Positions 18,459 through 27,769 are shown, counted from the first letter of the stretch. The stretch is 64,000 nucleotides of DNA from Vogesella sp. XCS3 (GCF_020616155.1 NZ_CP085530.1:1549501-1613500); one strand, 5' to 3'. Numbers and translations: made by a program. The notes: generated from the letters alone by a model not told the origin.

Positions 18459-19655
18459 ATGGAAAACACGATGGACCAACAGCAGCCGAACGCCCGCCGT
18501 ACCGCCCTCACCCGCCTGACCCTGGCGCTGGCTTTGGCCGGCCTGGCCGGTGGTGCCTACTGGTTTGTGGCACTGCGTCATCACCAAAGCACCGACGATG
18601 CCTACGCGGCAGGCAACCTGATTCCCATCTCTGCGCAGGTGGCAGGCAGCATCCGTGCCGTTCACGCTGACGACACCCACACCGTGCAGGCCGGCGATGT
18701 GCTGGTGAGCCTGGACAAGAGCGATGCCACCCTGGCACTGGCCCGCGCGGAAGCCGACCTGGCCCAGGCGGTACGCCAGACCCGCCAGCTGATTTCGGTG
18801 AGCGGCAAGGCCGACGCGGTAGTGACCCAGCGCGAAGCCGACCTGGCCCGCGCCCAGGCAGACGCCACCCGCAGCGCCGGTGACCTGGCCCGCCGCGAGG
18901 CCGCCGCCAAAGAACAAGCCATCGCGCAAGAGGAAGTCCAGCATGCACGCGATGCGGCCAACGCCGCCCGCGCCCAGCTGGCGGCCGCTACGGCCGCGCT
19001 GAATGCCGCGCGCGAAGACCAAAAAGCCAGCCGCGCCCTGGTGCTGGCCGATAGCGCAGAGAAACAACCCGCCGTCGCCCGTGCTGCCGCCGCCGTACGC
19101 GAAGCCTGGCTGGCCCTGTCGCGCACCGAGATTCGCGCCCCGCTGGCCGGGCAAATCGCCCGCCGCAGCGCCCAGCCCGGCGCCCGCATTGCCCCTGGCA
19201 CCCCGCTGATGGCCATCGCCGCGCTGGATAGCGCCTGGGTGGATGCCAACTTCAAGGAAGTACAGCTGCAAGACCTGCGCATCGGCCAGCCGGTAGAGGT
19301 GCACGCCGACCAGTACGGCGACGATGTGACCTACCACGGCAAGGTAGCCGGCCTGGGTGCGGGTACCGGCAGCGTGTTCTCGCTATTGCCGGCGCAAAAC
19401 GCCACCGGCAACTGGATCAAGGTGGTACAGCGCGTGCCGGTGCGCATTGCGCTGGACCCGGCCGAGCTGAAAGCCCACCCGCTACGCCTGGGCTTGTCCA
19501 TGCACGTCAGCGTGGACACCAGCCAGCAGGATGGCCCCTTGCTGAGCGCCGCCCCCAAAGCAGCGCCGGTACTGGCGACCAGTGTATTTGACGGCAAGCT
19601 GGCCGAAGCCGACCGCCGCGTGGCGCAAATTGTTGCGGCCAACATCGGCAAATAA
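18459..19655 (+). CDS. emrA: HlyD/EmrA-type membrane-fusion protein
   Basis: Periplasmic adaptor linking the inner-membrane MFS pump to the OMF. The 398 residues show one N-terminal membrane anchor (about 21-41), a biotinyl-lipoyl half-motif (STDDAYAAGNLIPISAQVAGSIRAVHADDTHTVQAGDVLVSLDKSD), a long Ala-rich coiled coil (about 90-205) and the second lipoyl half plus beta-barrel (IRAPLAGQIARRSAQPGARIAPGTPLMAIAAL). The product order (OMF, MFP, MFS) and spacing of 9 bp to the next gene mark an EmrAB-type operon. Confidence 0.93.
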   Translation: MENTMDQQQPNARRTALTRLTLALALAGLAGGAYWFVALRHHQSTDDAYAAGNLIPISAQVAGSIRAVHADDTHTVQAGDVLVSLDKSDATLALARAEADLAQAVRQTRQLISVSGKADAVVTQREADLARAQADATRSAGDLARREAAAKEQAIAQEEVQHARDAANAARAQLAAATAALNAAREDQKASRALVLADSAEKQPAVARAAAAVREAWLALSRTEIRAPLAGQIARRSAQPGARIAPGTPLMAIAALDSAWVDANFKEVQLQDLRIGQPVEVHADQYGDDVTYHGKVAGLGAGTGSVFSLLPAQNATGNWIKVVQRVPVRIALDPAELKAHPLRLGLSMHVSVDTSQQDGPLLSAAPKAAPVLATSVFDGKLAEADRRVAQIVAANIGK

Positions 19656-19664
19656 GGAGGCTGC

Positions 19665-21209
19665 ATGGCACACCCCCCGCTACAAGGGCGCTCGCGCACG
19701 CTGGTAACGCTGGCGCTGTCGCTGGCGACCTTCATGCAGGTGCTGGACACCACCATCGCCAACGTAGCCATCCCCACTATCGCCGGCGACCTGGGTGCAT
19801 CCACCAGCCAGGGGACCTGGGTGATTACCTCGTTTGGCGTGGCCAACGCCATTGCGGTACCCATCACCGGCTGGCTGGCCAAAAAGCTGGGCGAAGTACG
19901 GCTGTTCCTGATCGCCACCATCGGCTTTGTGCTGTCTTCGCTCTTGTGCGGCCTGGCGCCCAGCCTGGAGCTGCTGATCCTGTTCCGCGTACTGCAAGGT
20001 GCGCTGGCGGGGCCGATGATTCCGCTGTCGCAAAGCCTGCTGCTGCAGAGCTACCCGCCGGAAAAGCGCGCCATTGCCATGGCGCTGTGGACCATGACCA
20101 TCATCGTGGCGCCGATCTTCGGCCCTATCCTGGGCGGCTGGTTGTCGGACAACTGGCACTGGAGCTGGATTTTCTTCATCAACGTGCCGGTGGGCGTGGT
20201 GGCGGCGTGGCTGAGCTGGCGCGAGCTGCGCCACCGCGAAACCACCATCCTGCAGCTGCCTATCGACAAGGTTGGCCTCACGCTGCTGGTGCTGGGCGTG
20301 GGCTGCCTGCAGATGATGCTGGACCGCGGCAAGGAGCTGGACTGGTTCCACTCTGGCGAAATCATGCTGTACGGCGTGGTGGCGCTGCTGAGCCTGTCTT
20401 ACCTGGTGGTGTGGGAGCTCACCGACAAGCACCCGGTAATCGACCTGTCGCTGTTCCGTGACCGCAACTTTACCGTGGGGGTGATTTCGGTAAGCGTGGG
20501 CTTCATGCTGTACTTTGGCGCCATTGTGCTGATGCCGCTGCTGATGCAGACGCAGATGGGCTTTACCGCTACCGAAGCCGGCCTGGCCACCGCGCCGGTG
20601 GGCATTCTGCCCGTGCTGCTGTCGCCGGTCATCGGCAAGAACGCCCAGCGGCTGGATATGCGCTGGGTGGTCACGGTGAGCTTTCTGGTGTTTGCCCTGT
20701 GCTTCTGGTGGCGCGCGGTCACCTTTAACCCGGACATGACCTTTGCCGATGTGGTGTGGCCGCAGTTTGTGCAAGGTATCGCGCTGGCGGGTTTCTTCAT
20801 GCCGCTGACTACCATCACGCTGTCAAACATGAAGCCGCAACAGCTGGCCAGTGCGTCCAGCCTGTCCAACTTTCTGCGTACGCTGGCCGGCTCGGTGGGT
20901 GCCTCGCTCACCACTTGGCAGTGGGAGCACCGCGAAGGTATCCACCATGTGCAGCTAACCGACCGTATCAGCCTGTACGACGACAGCACGCGCCAGACGC
21001 TGGCTGGCATGCAGCAGCTGGGGCTGAGCCAGGAGCAGGCCGCCGCCCTGCTGACGCGCGACATCAGCCGCCAGGGGCTGTTTATCGGCGCCAACGAAAT
21101 CTTCTGGCTGGCGGCGGGGCTGTTCCTGCTGCTCACCGGCCTGGTGTGGCTGGCGCGCCCGCCCAAGGCGGCAGCCGGGGCCCCACCGGTGGTGGACGCC
21201 GGGCACTAA
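19665..21209 (+). CDS. emrB: DHA2-family MFS multidrug transporter (EmrB-like)
   Basis: A 514-residue, 14-helix proton-driven exporter. Family motifs are LDTTIANVAIPTIAGDLGAS (motif D1 region), WVITSFGVANAIAVPITGWLAKKLGEVRLF (motif A) and the GPILGGWLSDNWHWSWIFFINVPVG motif C region. A C-terminal periplasmic segment (DDSTRQTLAGMQQLGLSQEQAAALLTRD) is typical of EmrB. Expected substrates are uncouplers, hydrophobic antibiotics or fatty acids, by analogy only. It ends the operon and is followed by two hairpins. Confidence 0.94.
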   Translation: MAHPPLQGRSRTLVTLALSLATFMQVLDTTIANVAIPTIAGDLGASTSQGTWVITSFGVANAIAVPITGWLAKKLGEVRLFLIATIGFVLSSLLCGLAPSLELLILFRVLQGALAGPMIPLSQSLLLQSYPPEKRAIAMALWTMTIIVAPIFGPILGGWLSDNWHWSWIFFINVPVGVVAAWLSWRELRHRETTILQLPIDKVGLTLLVLGVGCLQMMLDRGKELDWFHSGEIMLYGVVALLSLSYLVVWELTDKHPVIDLSLFRDRNFTVGVISVSVGFMLYFGAIVLMPLLMQTQMGFTATEAGLATAPVGILPVLLSPVIGKNAQRLDMRWVVTVSFLVFALCFWWRAVTFNPDMTFADVVWPQFVQGIALAGFFMPLTTITLSNMKPQQLASASSLSNFLRTLAGSVGASLTTWQWEHREGIHHVQLTDRISLYDDSTRQTLAGMQQLGLSQEQAAALLTRDISRQGLFIGANEIFWLAAGLFLLLTGLVWLARPPKAAAGAPPVVDAGH

Positions 21210-21223
21210 CACTGGGCACCACG

Positions 21224-21243
21224 TGCGGCCAACGTTGGCCGCA
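21224..21243. repeat. Inverted pair of GTTGGCCGCA (20-bp perfect palindrome)
   Basis: TGCGGCCAAC (21224-21233) abuts GTTGGCCGCA (21234-21243), with the AAC/GTT ends in the centre, i.e. the opposite arrangement to 7062-7081. It lies 14 bp past the emrB stop. Confidence 0.85.
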
Positions 21244-21249
21244 GCATGC

Positions 21250-21289
21250 AACAAGGGCAAGGTCTAACAACCTTGCCCTTGTTGTTTTT
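21250..21289. terminator. Strong terminator after the efflux operon
   Basis: ACAAGGGCAAGG pairs with CCTTGCCCTTGT, with a short loop and a T-rich tail (GTTGTTTTTA). It is shared with the convergent ridA gene. Confidence 0.85.
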
Positions 21290-21302
21290 AGCGCCGCAAA
21301 AC

Positions 21303-21647
21303 CTAGCGCGCGGCCACAATGCGGATCTCTACCTTCCAGTCCGGGTGGGCCAGCTTGGCACCTACCGTGCAGCGCACCGGCGCGTGGCCTTCCGCCACCC
21401 AGGCGTCCCAGGCCTCGTTCATCTGGTCGAACTCGGCCAGGTCCGGCATGAAGATGGTGGCTTCAATAATGCGGGTCTTGTCGCTATCCAGCTCGGCCAG
21501 CACCTTGTCTACCAGCGCCAGGGTTTCTGCTGTCTGCTCGCGGGCGTTGCCCTGGCCACTTTCCGGCACCTGTACGGTGTAGATCAGGCCGTTGACCACC
21601 ACGGCTTCGGACATGCGTTTACCCGGCAGATGACGATAGATACTCAT
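21303..21647 (-). CDS. RidA family protein (YjgF/YER057c/UK114)
   Basis: A 114-residue RidA-type protein. Canonical RidA removes reactive enamines and imines formed by PLP dehydratases. Here the sequence KRMSEAVVVNGLIYTVQVP... and the C-terminal APVRCTVGAKLAHPDWKVEIRIVAAR retain the family Arg-Cys segment (usually RxxxxV.LP in RidA proper), and the C-terminal LP is replaced by LAHPDWKVEI. It therefore belongs to a RidA side subgroup whose substrate is not obvious. Start 21647 gives the standard length. It is monocistronic and convergent with emrB. Confidence 0.85.
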   Translation of the reverse strand: MSIYRHLPGKRMSEAVVVNGLIYTVQVPESGQGNAREQTAETLALVDKVLAELDSDKTRIIEATIFMPDLAEFDQMNEAWDAWVAEGHAPVRCTVGAKLAHPDWKVEIRIVAAR

Positions 21648-21714
21648 GGCAGCTCCTGTAGCAATAACAAGGGAAAGCGCGGATTGTAGCGCAGCCGCGC
21701 GCGCCAGCTGCAAT

Positions 21715-21742
21715 AAAAAAGCGCCGCACAAGGCGGCGCTTT
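21715..21742 (-). terminator. Terminator of the desaturase gene
   Basis: AAAGCGCCGC pairs with GCGGCGCTTT, with T6 on the minus strand. It lies 18 bp beyond the stop at 21760. Confidence 0.85.
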
Positions 21743-21759
21743 GACAGCGAGTGACAGGC

Positions 21760-22941
21760 TTAGGCTACGGCAGCCGTGCGCAGGCTCTGTGCAAAGCGCT
21801 GCAGCGATTCGATACCGCTGGCCTCGGCACGGTTGCACCAGTCCTGCAGCTCTTTGAGCAGTTCGTCACGGGTCAGCGAAGAACGCTCCCACAAACGGGT
21901 CAGCTCCTGGCGCATGCTGTACACGGTGTTCAGCACCTGGCTCTTGGCCAGTACCGCGGCCAACTGGGCACGCTCGGCCATAGGGGTGTCTTTGGCGTCC
22001 TGCTTCAGCCATACCTTCATCTTGCGTGCCAGGTCGGTATTACCCAGCTCCGGCAACTGGATCTTGGCGGCCTCGGCGCGGTACACATCTTTCAGCTCGC
22101 GCGCATAGCGGGCGGCCACGGCGTAGCGGTTGGCAATAATGGCTTGCAGGTGGTCCAGGTCCAGCTGCGGGTTGGCCGCATTCTGCACCAGGCGCGGCGC
22201 TACTTTGCGCACCTTGGCCAGACCCAGGATTTCCATGATGCGGATATACATCCAGCCGATATCGAACTCGAACCACTTGTACGACAGCTTGGCCGAGGTA
22301 CCAAAGGTGTGATGGTTGTTGTGCAACTCCTCACCACCAATCAGGATGCCCCAAGGCACGATATTGGTAGAGGCGTCTTCGTTTTCGAAGTTGCGATAAC
22401 CCCAGTAGTGGCCAATGCCGTTGATCACGCCAGCGGCAAAAAACGGGATCCACGCCATCTGCACCGCCCAGATCGCCAGGCCGGCAGCACCGAACAGAAC
22501 CAGGTCGATCACCAGCATCAGCAAGATGCCCTTGCCGGTCTGGCCGGTGTACACGTGGCGCTCCAGCCAGTCGTCCGGGGTGCCGTGACCGAATTTTTCC
22601 ATGATGCTGCGGTCTTTGCAGGCCGCACGGTACAGCTCGGCACCTTGCCACAGCACTTTGTCGATACCCAGCACTTGCGGGCTGTGCGGGTCTTCCGCGG
22701 TTTCGCAGCGCGCGTGGTGTTTACGGTGAATGGAAGCCCACTCCTTGGTAACCTGGCCGGTGGTCAGCCACAGCCAGAAACGGAAGAAATGGCTAGGAAT
22801 CGGGTGCAGATCCAGCGCACGGTGCGCCTGATGGCGGTGCAGAAAAATGGTGACAGAAGCAATGGTGATGTGGGTGAGCACCAGCGCCACCACGATATAG
22901 CCCCACCAGGGCAGGTCGATCAGACCGTTAAGCCATTCCAT
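21760..22941 (-). CDS. desA: Acyl-CoA/acyl-lipid fatty acid desaturase (delta-9 type)
   Basis: Integral-membrane di-iron desaturase that introduces a double bond into saturated acyl chains. The three histidine boxes are present: HRHQAH (about 35-40), HRKHH (about 72-76) and HNNHH (about 228-232), with hydrophobic helices between. At 393 residues it has a roughly 120-residue helical C-terminal extension (AAKIQLPELGNTDLARKMKVWLKQDAKD) beyond the desaturase core. It probably tunes membrane fluidity. No regulator lies next to it, and upstream there is a 223-bp intergenic region with one GTTGGCCGCA. Confidence 0.92.
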   Translation of the reverse strand: MEWLNGLIDLPWWGYIVVALVLTHITIASVTIFLHRHQAHRALDLHPIPSHFFRFWLWLTTGQVTKEWASIHRKHHARCETAEDPHSPQVLGIDKVLWQGAELYRAACKDRSIMEKFGHGTPDDWLERHVYTGQTGKGILLMLVIDLVLFGAAGLAIWAVQMAWIPFFAAGVINGIGHYWGYRNFENEDASTNIVPWGILIGGEELHNNHHTFGTSAKLSYKWFEFDIGWMYIRIMEILGLAKVRKVAPRLVQNAANPQLDLDHLQAIIANRYAVAARYARELKDVYRAEAAKIQLPELGNTDLARKMKVWLKQDAKDTPMAERAQLAAVLAKSQVLNTVYSMRQELTRLWERSSLTRDELLKELQDWCNRAEASGIESLQRFAQSLRTAAVA

Positions 22942-23164
22942 TTATGCGTCAAACCTCATGGTACGTAGAGACAGGGCCCGATTTTACACGCATTGCCTTG
23001 TTGAAACCCAGCATATTCACCAAAGCCCCCCATAGAAAACTACGCAAAATGCCATGAAAATTCAAAGCACAAGCTTGATGCGGCCAACATCGGCCCGCAT
23101 GCCGATTCATAAGCCGGCGCAGGTATTGTAAGATGCCCGTTCATTTCGTTTTTCAGGCCGGATC

Positions 23165-24745
23165 GTGAACGTTAACAAGCAACACCTCAAACTGGCTGCC
23201 GCCGGTATCGCCGGTGCCTTCGTACTGTACAGTGGCTTTGCCTACTGGGCGGGCATCAAGGCCGAAGAAACCCTGGCCGAACAGCACCGCATGATTGCCT
23301 CGATGTCGGTATTCACGGTGAAATCGCACCAGTACGAGCGCGGCTGGTTCTCGTCCGAAGAAACCACCGAACTGGCGCTGAACCAGCAGCTGCTGGGCCC
23401 TTACATCGGCCTGCTGCCGGAAAACCTGCGCCCGCTCTTGGGCGGTACGCTGCGCTATCGCCACCAGGTACGCCACGGCCTGCTACCCGGCCTGTTCGAC
23501 ATGGATCTGCGGCCGGCGCGCGCCATAGTGCGTACCGAGTTCGACATGAGCGATGCCACGCGCAAGACACTACAGCGCTTCTTTGGCGATGCGCCACCCA
23601 TTACGGTGATCAACCGCCTGGGCCTCACTGGCGGCGGCGAGCTGGCTGTCACCATCCCGACCTTCGACTACGAAGAAACGCTGGCTGGCGTGAAAATGAA
23701 CTGGAAAGGCTTCGACCTGAAAGTCAATTACCAGGCCGGCTACAAGGAATACCACGTCGAATCCACCAGCCCGGGCTTTACGCTGGAAGCGGGCCCGAAA
23801 GGCCGGTTTGCTTTCGACAGCGTGAAATACCTGTCTGAAGTCCGCCCCGGCAGCAGCGGGGTAAAGCTGGGTAGCAGCGAGCTGACAGTGGGCGACATCA
23901 AGCTCAACTGGAACGAAGCCATCCCCTACAGCATCAAGCTGAACGAGCTGATCTATCTGGTGGGCCGCGTGCGCGTGGGCGAGTTCATCAACCCGTCCGG
24001 CGAATTCCGCCCGTCCAACGTTGGCCTGTCCAAACTGAAATACCAGATTGTCACCAGCGAGCAGGACGACTTCGTCAACACCCGCGGCAAGCTGGATTTC
24101 GACCGTTTTGCCTACAACGACAGCGTGTACGGCCCGTTCAAGCTGGACATTTCGGCCAACCACCTGCACGGCCCTACCCTGGTGAAACTGGACGACGCGC
24201 TGGGCAAGCTGCCCTTCCAGGGCCTGGAGCCGGCGCAGCTGCGCAAGAAATACCTGGACACCATCGTGAAAGAAGGCCTGCCCCTGCTGCAGAACGACCC
24301 GAAGCTGATGGTAAATACCTTCTATCTGAAAATGCCAAGCGGCGTGGCGCAAGCCAGCGGCAGCCTGGCGCTGAAAGGCTTCCAGCAGAGTGACCTGAAA
24401 AACACCCTGCTATTCCTGAAGCGTTTTACAGCGCAGGCTAATATCGAGCTGCCGCAGCAAACCCTGGAAAACCTGGTGGTAGCGCAAGCACGCAACCTGT
24501 TTACCGTGGACGCCAGCGCAGAAGACCAGCCGAATCTGGAAGAGATCGACGCCCTGGCGCGCAGCTTGCTATCGGCCCAGCTGGACGAATGGGCCGCGCA
24601 AAAGCTGATCCGCCGCGAAGGTAGCCAGATCAGCACCAGCTTGCTGTTCAACGAAGGCATCCTGAAGGTAAACAACCACGGTGTGGCGCTGCCTTGGCAG
24701 GAGCCGGAAGAACCGGCACCTGCCGATGCTTCCGCCGCCCAGTAA
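23165..24745 (+). CDS. YdgA/DUF945 family protein
   Basis: A 526-residue protein with an N-terminal membrane anchor or uncleaved signal (about 10-30), then a long beta-rich periplasmic region with the DUF945 hallmarks: YERGWFSSEETTEL near residue 55 and a C-terminal ALKGF...LDEWAAQKLIRREG segment. The start is GTG at 23165. E. coli YdgA is a poorly understood inner-membrane or periplasmic protein; no activity can be assigned. It is followed by a perfect terminator. Confidence 0.85.
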   Translation: MNVNKQHLKLAAAGIAGAFVLYSGFAYWAGIKAEETLAEQHRMIASMSVFTVKSHQYERGWFSSEETTELALNQQLLGPYIGLLPENLRPLLGGTLRYRHQVRHGLLPGLFDMDLRPARAIVRTEFDMSDATRKTLQRFFGDAPPITVINRLGLTGGGELAVTIPTFDYEETLAGVKMNWKGFDLKVNYQAGYKEYHVESTSPGFTLEAGPKGRFAFDSVKYLSEVRPGSSGVKLGSSELTVGDIKLNWNEAIPYSIKLNELIYLVGRVRVGEFINPSGEFRPSNVGLSKLKYQIVTSEQDDFVNTRGKLDFDRFAYNDSVYGPFKLDISANHLHGPTLVKLDDALGKLPFQGLEPAQLRKKYLDTIVKEGLPLLQNDPKLMVNTFYLKMPSGVAQASGSLALKGFQQSDLKNTLLFLKRFTAQANIELPQQTLENLVVAQARNLFTVDASAEDQPNLEEIDALARSLLSAQLDEWAAQKLIRREGSQISTSLLFNEGILKVNNHGVALPWQEPEEPAPADASAAQ

Positions 24746-24756
24746 GGTTGGCCGGA

Positions 24757-24790
24757 AGCAAAAAGCCCGTCATTTGACGGGCTTTTTGCT
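24757..24790. terminator. Bidirectional terminator between the YdgA-like gene and bfr
   Basis: A perfect 15-bp stem (AGCAAAAAGCCCGTC with its complement) with loop ATTT has T5 on either strand. Confidence 0.92.
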
Positions 24791-24813
24791 TATTGGCTGA
24801 TGCCGGCTTGGGC

Positions 24814-25284
24814 TCAGTCTTCGATCATGCTTTGCTGGTAGTTGGCCAGGCCCAGTTTCTCGATCAGGCCCAGCTGGGTTTCCAGCCAGTCGATGTGCTC
24901 TTCTTCGCTTTCCAGCATCTCGGTCAGCAAGTCGCGGGTAACGTAATCTTTTACCGACTCGCAGTAGGCGATGGCGTCTTTCAGCAGCGGCAGGCTTTCG
25001 GTGTCCAGCTTCAGGTCGCATTCCAGGATTTCCTGGGTGTTCTCACCGATGTACAGCTTGCCCAGGTCTTGCAGATTAGGCAGGCCTTCCAGGAACAGAA
25101 TGCGTTCGATCAGCTTGTCGGCGTTTTTCATTTCCACGATGGATTCGTGGTATTCGTGCTCGTTCAGCTCTTTCAGGCCCCAGTTCTTGAAGATACGGGC
25201 GTGCAGGAAGTACTGGTTGATGGCGGTAAGCTGGGTTTTGAGAATCTGGTTCAGAAACTTGATGACTTTCTTGTCGCCTTGCAT
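24814..25284 (-). CDS. bfr: Bacterioferritin, heme-binding subunit with altered ferroxidase site
   Basis: Subunit of the 24-mer iron-storage cage. The 156 residues align along their length with E. coli Bfr without gaps. The heme ligand Met52 is conserved ([10 protein letters not shown]). Of the di-iron ligands, Glu51, Glu127 and His130 are kept, but Glu18 is Gln, His54 is Asn and Glu94 is Asp. This is the pattern of the heme-binding, ferroxidase-deficient subunit of heteromeric bacterioferritins, so a catalytic partner is expected elsewhere in the genome. bfd lies 115 bp upstream on the same strand. Confidence 0.93.
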   Translation of the reverse strand: MQGDKKVIKFLNQILKTQLTAINQYFLHARIFKNWGLKELNEHEYHESIVEMKNADKLIERILFLEGLPNLQDLGKLYIGENTQEILECDLKLDTESLPLLKDAIAYCESVKDYVTRDLLTEMLESEEEHIDWLETQLGLIEKLGLANYQQSMIED

Positions 25285-25399
25285 GGCTGTGACCTCCTGC
25301 TATATCGAATTGCAGGGATTATGGCACAAATTTATGCAATGACAAGCCAACGGCGCATAGCGAAAATGCAATAGGAATGGTTCTGATTCTGTAGAAGAA

Positions 25400-25594
25400 T
25401 CAGGCAGCTACCAGCTCTGGCTCGCTGATTTGCAGCAAAGTTTGCTTGCGCACCTGGTTGGCGCTGCAGGCGCAGCGGCCGCACTCGGTGGCCACGCCCA
25501 GATCACGCGCCAGATCGCGCATGGTGACGGCGCCGTCGAAGACAGCCTGGCGAATGTCGCGGTCGGTTACACCGTGGCAAAGGCAAACGTACAT
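25400..25594 (-). CDS. bfd: Bacterioferritin-associated ferredoxin
   Basis: A 64-residue [2Fe-2S] protein that delivers electrons to heme in Bfr to release stored iron. Ligands Cys4, Cys6, Cys38 and Cys41 (MYVCLCHG ... ECGRCAC) are all at the family positions. It lies upstream of bfr on the same strand. A Fur-like box lies about 55 bp upstream, which fits induction under iron starvation. Confidence 0.95.
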   Translation of the reverse strand: MYVCLCHGVTDRDIRQAVFDGAVTMRDLARDLGVATECGRCACSANQVRKQTLLQISEPELVAA

Positions 25595-25647
25595 GGCAGC
25601 ACCTGTTGATGATTAAGAATAAGTCGCAATACGTGTATATTAGAAAC

Positions 25648-25668
25648 AAATGATAACGATTGTCAATT
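25648..25668. promoter_or_regulatory. Putative Fur box between bfd and nudJ
   Basis: AAATGATAACGATTGTCAATT shows the inverted halves TGATAA and TTGTCA around CGA, close to the GATAATGATAATCATTATC consensus. It could control bfd leftward and, lying 4 bp before the nudJ ATG, perhaps nudJ rightward. Confidence 0.6.
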
Positions 25669-25671
25669 AAT

Positions 25672-26145
25672 ATGAACAGCCCTATCCCCGATACGCAGTG
25701 GAAACCCAACACTACCGTGGCCGCCATCATCGAACGCGATGGCCGCTTCCTGATGGTGTGTGAAAACACCGAACACGGCCTGCGCCTGAACCAGCCAGCC
25801 GGGCACCTGGAATACGGCGAAACACTCTTACAGGCTGTCGCGCGTGAAGCGCTGGAAGAAACCGGCTATGCGGCCAACCCTGTGGCGCTAAGCGGCATTT
25901 ACCTGGCTGACAAGGACGACAGCAGCGGCATCACCTATCTGCGCTTTGCCTTCGTGTGCCAGGCAGATGGCCAGCCACTACGCAGCCAGCTGGATGAGGG
26001 CATCGTGGAAGCCGTGTGGCTGACGCCGGCCGAGATCCGCGCCCGGCAAGCCATGTGGCGCAGCCCGCTGGTGGGCCGCTGTCTGGACGACTACCTGGCC
26101 GGGCAGCGGCTGCCGCTGGCCAGCATTTACCACCACGGACGCTAG
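25672..26145 (+). CDS. nudJ: Nudix hydrolase NudJ (phosphatase-like)
   Basis: A 157-residue Nudix protein. The Nudix box is complete: GHLEYGETLLQAVAREALEETGY (about 43-65). The leading WKPNTTVAAIIERDGRFLMVCE matches NudJ, which hydrolyses thiamine pyrophosphates and nucleoside triphosphates in E. coli. Location two genes before mnmA agrees with E. coli nudJ-mnmA synteny. The ATG at 25672 is preferred over a TTG 12 bases upstream; neither has a clear ribosome-binding site, so it may be translated from a very short leader. Confidence 0.88.
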   Translation: MNSPIPDTQWKPNTTVAAIIERDGRFLMVCENTEHGLRLNQPAGHLEYGETLLQAVAREALEETGYAANPVALSGIYLADKDDSSGITYLRFAFVCQADGQPLRSQLDEGIVEAVWLTPAEIRARQAMWRSPLVGRCLDDYLAGQRLPLASIYHHGR

Positions 26146-26150
26146 CCAGC

Positions 26151-26696
26151 ATGCGCCGGGCAGCCCTGCTTTTATCGTTATGCCTCGCCCTGCCCGCCCC
26201 CCGCGCCGGTGCAGAGGTGCTAACCCTCTGTTACCATTACGGTTGCGATCGCAGCAGTGCCATTGATTTACAGCCCGATGCCCTGATCTGGTTCGAACAG
26301 CGCTTGCGCCAGGCCGATAGTGCGGCTGAGGAGCGTGCGGCTTTGCAGGATGTTGCCCTGGCGTATTACCAGATCGCCGCACAGGTGCTGCCGATTGCAG
26401 AAGACCAGGGCGGCAACCATGAAGACGCCCGCCTGATAGGCCGCATGGACTGCATCGACCACACACATAATCTGCACAGCCTGCTGGCCCTGCTGCAGGA
26501 TCACCGGCTATTGCGCTATCACCAGCTGTCTGCCGATGTATTTCGCGCACCGCTGCTGCTTGATGAGCACCATGCCGTGGCCTTGCAAGATAGCGACAGT
26601 GGCCAGATCTGGGTAATGGATAGCTGGTTCCGACATTTCGGGGCACCACCGGTGGTGGTGCCTCTTGCACTTTGGAAGGAAGGATTTTCCCCGTGA
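26151..26696 (+). CDS. Conserved secreted protein of unknown function
   Basis: 181 residues with a typical signal peptide ([21 protein letters not shown]). The mature part begins [18 protein letters not shown] and contains [18 protein letters not shown] and [25 protein letters not shown]. The Cys-plus-His/Asp arrangement (MDC...H...DSWF) resembles a papain-like or transglutaminase-like fold, but this is only a visual impression. Its stop overlaps the mnmA GTG start (GTGA), and it begins 5 bp after nudJ, so the three genes form a tight operon. Confidence 0.75.
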   Translation: MRRAALLLSLCLALPAPRAGAEVLTLCYHYGCDRSSAIDLQPDALIWFEQRLRQADSAAEERAALQDVALAYYQIAAQVLPIAEDQGGNHEDARLIGRMDCIDHTHNLHSLLALLQDHRLLRYHQLSADVFRAPLLLDEHHAVALQDSDSGQIWVMDSWFRHFGAPPVVVPLALWKEGFSP

Positions 26697-27769
26697 CGGG
26701 TAAAAAACGTATTGTTGTCGGCATGTCCGGCGGTGTGGACTCATCGGTAACGGCCTGGCTACTGAAGCAGCAAGGCCACGAGGTTATCGGCGTGTTCATG
26801 CAAAACTGGGAAGACGATAACGACGACGAATACTGCTCTATCAAGCAGGATGCGCTGGACGCGATGAGCGTGGCCGACATTGTCGGCATCGATATGGAAA
26901 TCGTGAACTTTGCCAAGGAATACAAAGACCGCGTTTTTTCGTACTTCCTGAAAGAATATTCGGCCGGACGCACCCCCAACCCGGACGTGCTGTGCAACGC
27001 CGAAATCAAGTTCAAGGCCTTCCTGGACTACGCCATGGCCATGGGTGCCGACTGCATCGCCACCGGCCATTACGCGCGCAAGCTGGAACAGGGCGGTATG
27101 CACTACCTGATGAAGGGTGTGGACCACACCAAGGACCAGAGCTACTTCCTGTACCGCCTGCAGCAGCACCAGCTGGCGCGCGCCATCTTCCCGCTGGGCG
27201 ATATCCATAAAACCGAAGTACGCCGCCTGGCCGAAGAAGCCGGCCTGCCCACTGCGGGCAAGAAAGACTCCACCGGCATCTGCTTTATCGGCGAACGCCC
27301 GTTCCGCGAGTTCCTGCAGCGCTACCTGCCCACCAAGCCGGGCGAGATGGTGACGCCGGACGGCAAGGTGGTGGGCGAACACGTTGGCCTGATGTTCTAT
27401 ACCCTGGGCCAGCGCAAAGGCCTGAATATCGGCGGCGCCAAGGATGGCACCGGCGACCCGTGGTTTGTTGCAGGCAAGGATATGGCAGCCAACCGCCTGG
27501 TGGTGGTGCAGGGCCACGACCACCCGCTGCTGCTGAAGCCCACGCTGCAGATGGACGACCTGTCCTGGACGCTGCCGCACACCCCGGCAGCTGGCGACTA
27601 CGCCGCCAAAAACCGCTACCGCATGGCCGACGCGCCGTGCAGCCTGTCGCCAGTGGTAGATGGCAAGGCCACGCTGACCTTCCGCGACAAGCAGTGGGCG
27701 GTAACTCCCGGCCAGTCTGCCGTGCTGTACGACGGCGATATCTGCCTGGGTGGCGGCATCATCCAGTAA
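26693..27769 (+). CDS. mnmA: tRNA-specific 2-thiouridylase
   Basis: Makes the 2-thio group of s2U34 in tRNA-Lys, -Glu and -Gln, receiving sulfur through the Tus relay. The 358-residue product has the PP-loop [10 protein letters not shown] (10-19), and the catalytic Cys101 ([12 protein letters not shown]) and Cys197 ([16 protein letters not shown]). I use the GTG start at 26693: it has a good AAGGAAGGA site, and forms a GTGA overlap with the preceding gene. The longer frame adds seven residues that overlap the upstream gene. Confidence 0.95.
   Translation: MTGKKRIVVGMSGGVDSSVTAWLLKQQGHEVIGVFMQNWEDDNDDEYCSIKQDALDAMSVADIVGIDMEIVNFAKEYKDRVFSYFLKEYSAGRTPNPDVLCNAEIKFKAFLDYAMAMGADCIATGHYARKLEQGGMHYLMKGVDHTKDQSYFLYRLQQHQLARAIFPLGDIHKTEVRRLAEEAGLPTAGKKDSTGICFIGERPFREFLQRYLPTKPGEMVTPDGKVVGEHVGLMFYTLGQRKGLNIGGAKDGTGDPWFVAGKDMAANRLVVVQGHDHPLLLKPTLQMDDLSWTLPHTPAAGDYAAKNRYRMADAPCSLSPVVDGKATLTFRDKQWAVTPGQSAVLYDGDICLGGGIIQ

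Noticed and set aside
18441..19337. 298-codon frame antisense to emrA
   Set aside because: No domain, and codon pattern is a mirror of the Ala-rich coiled coil on the plus strand.
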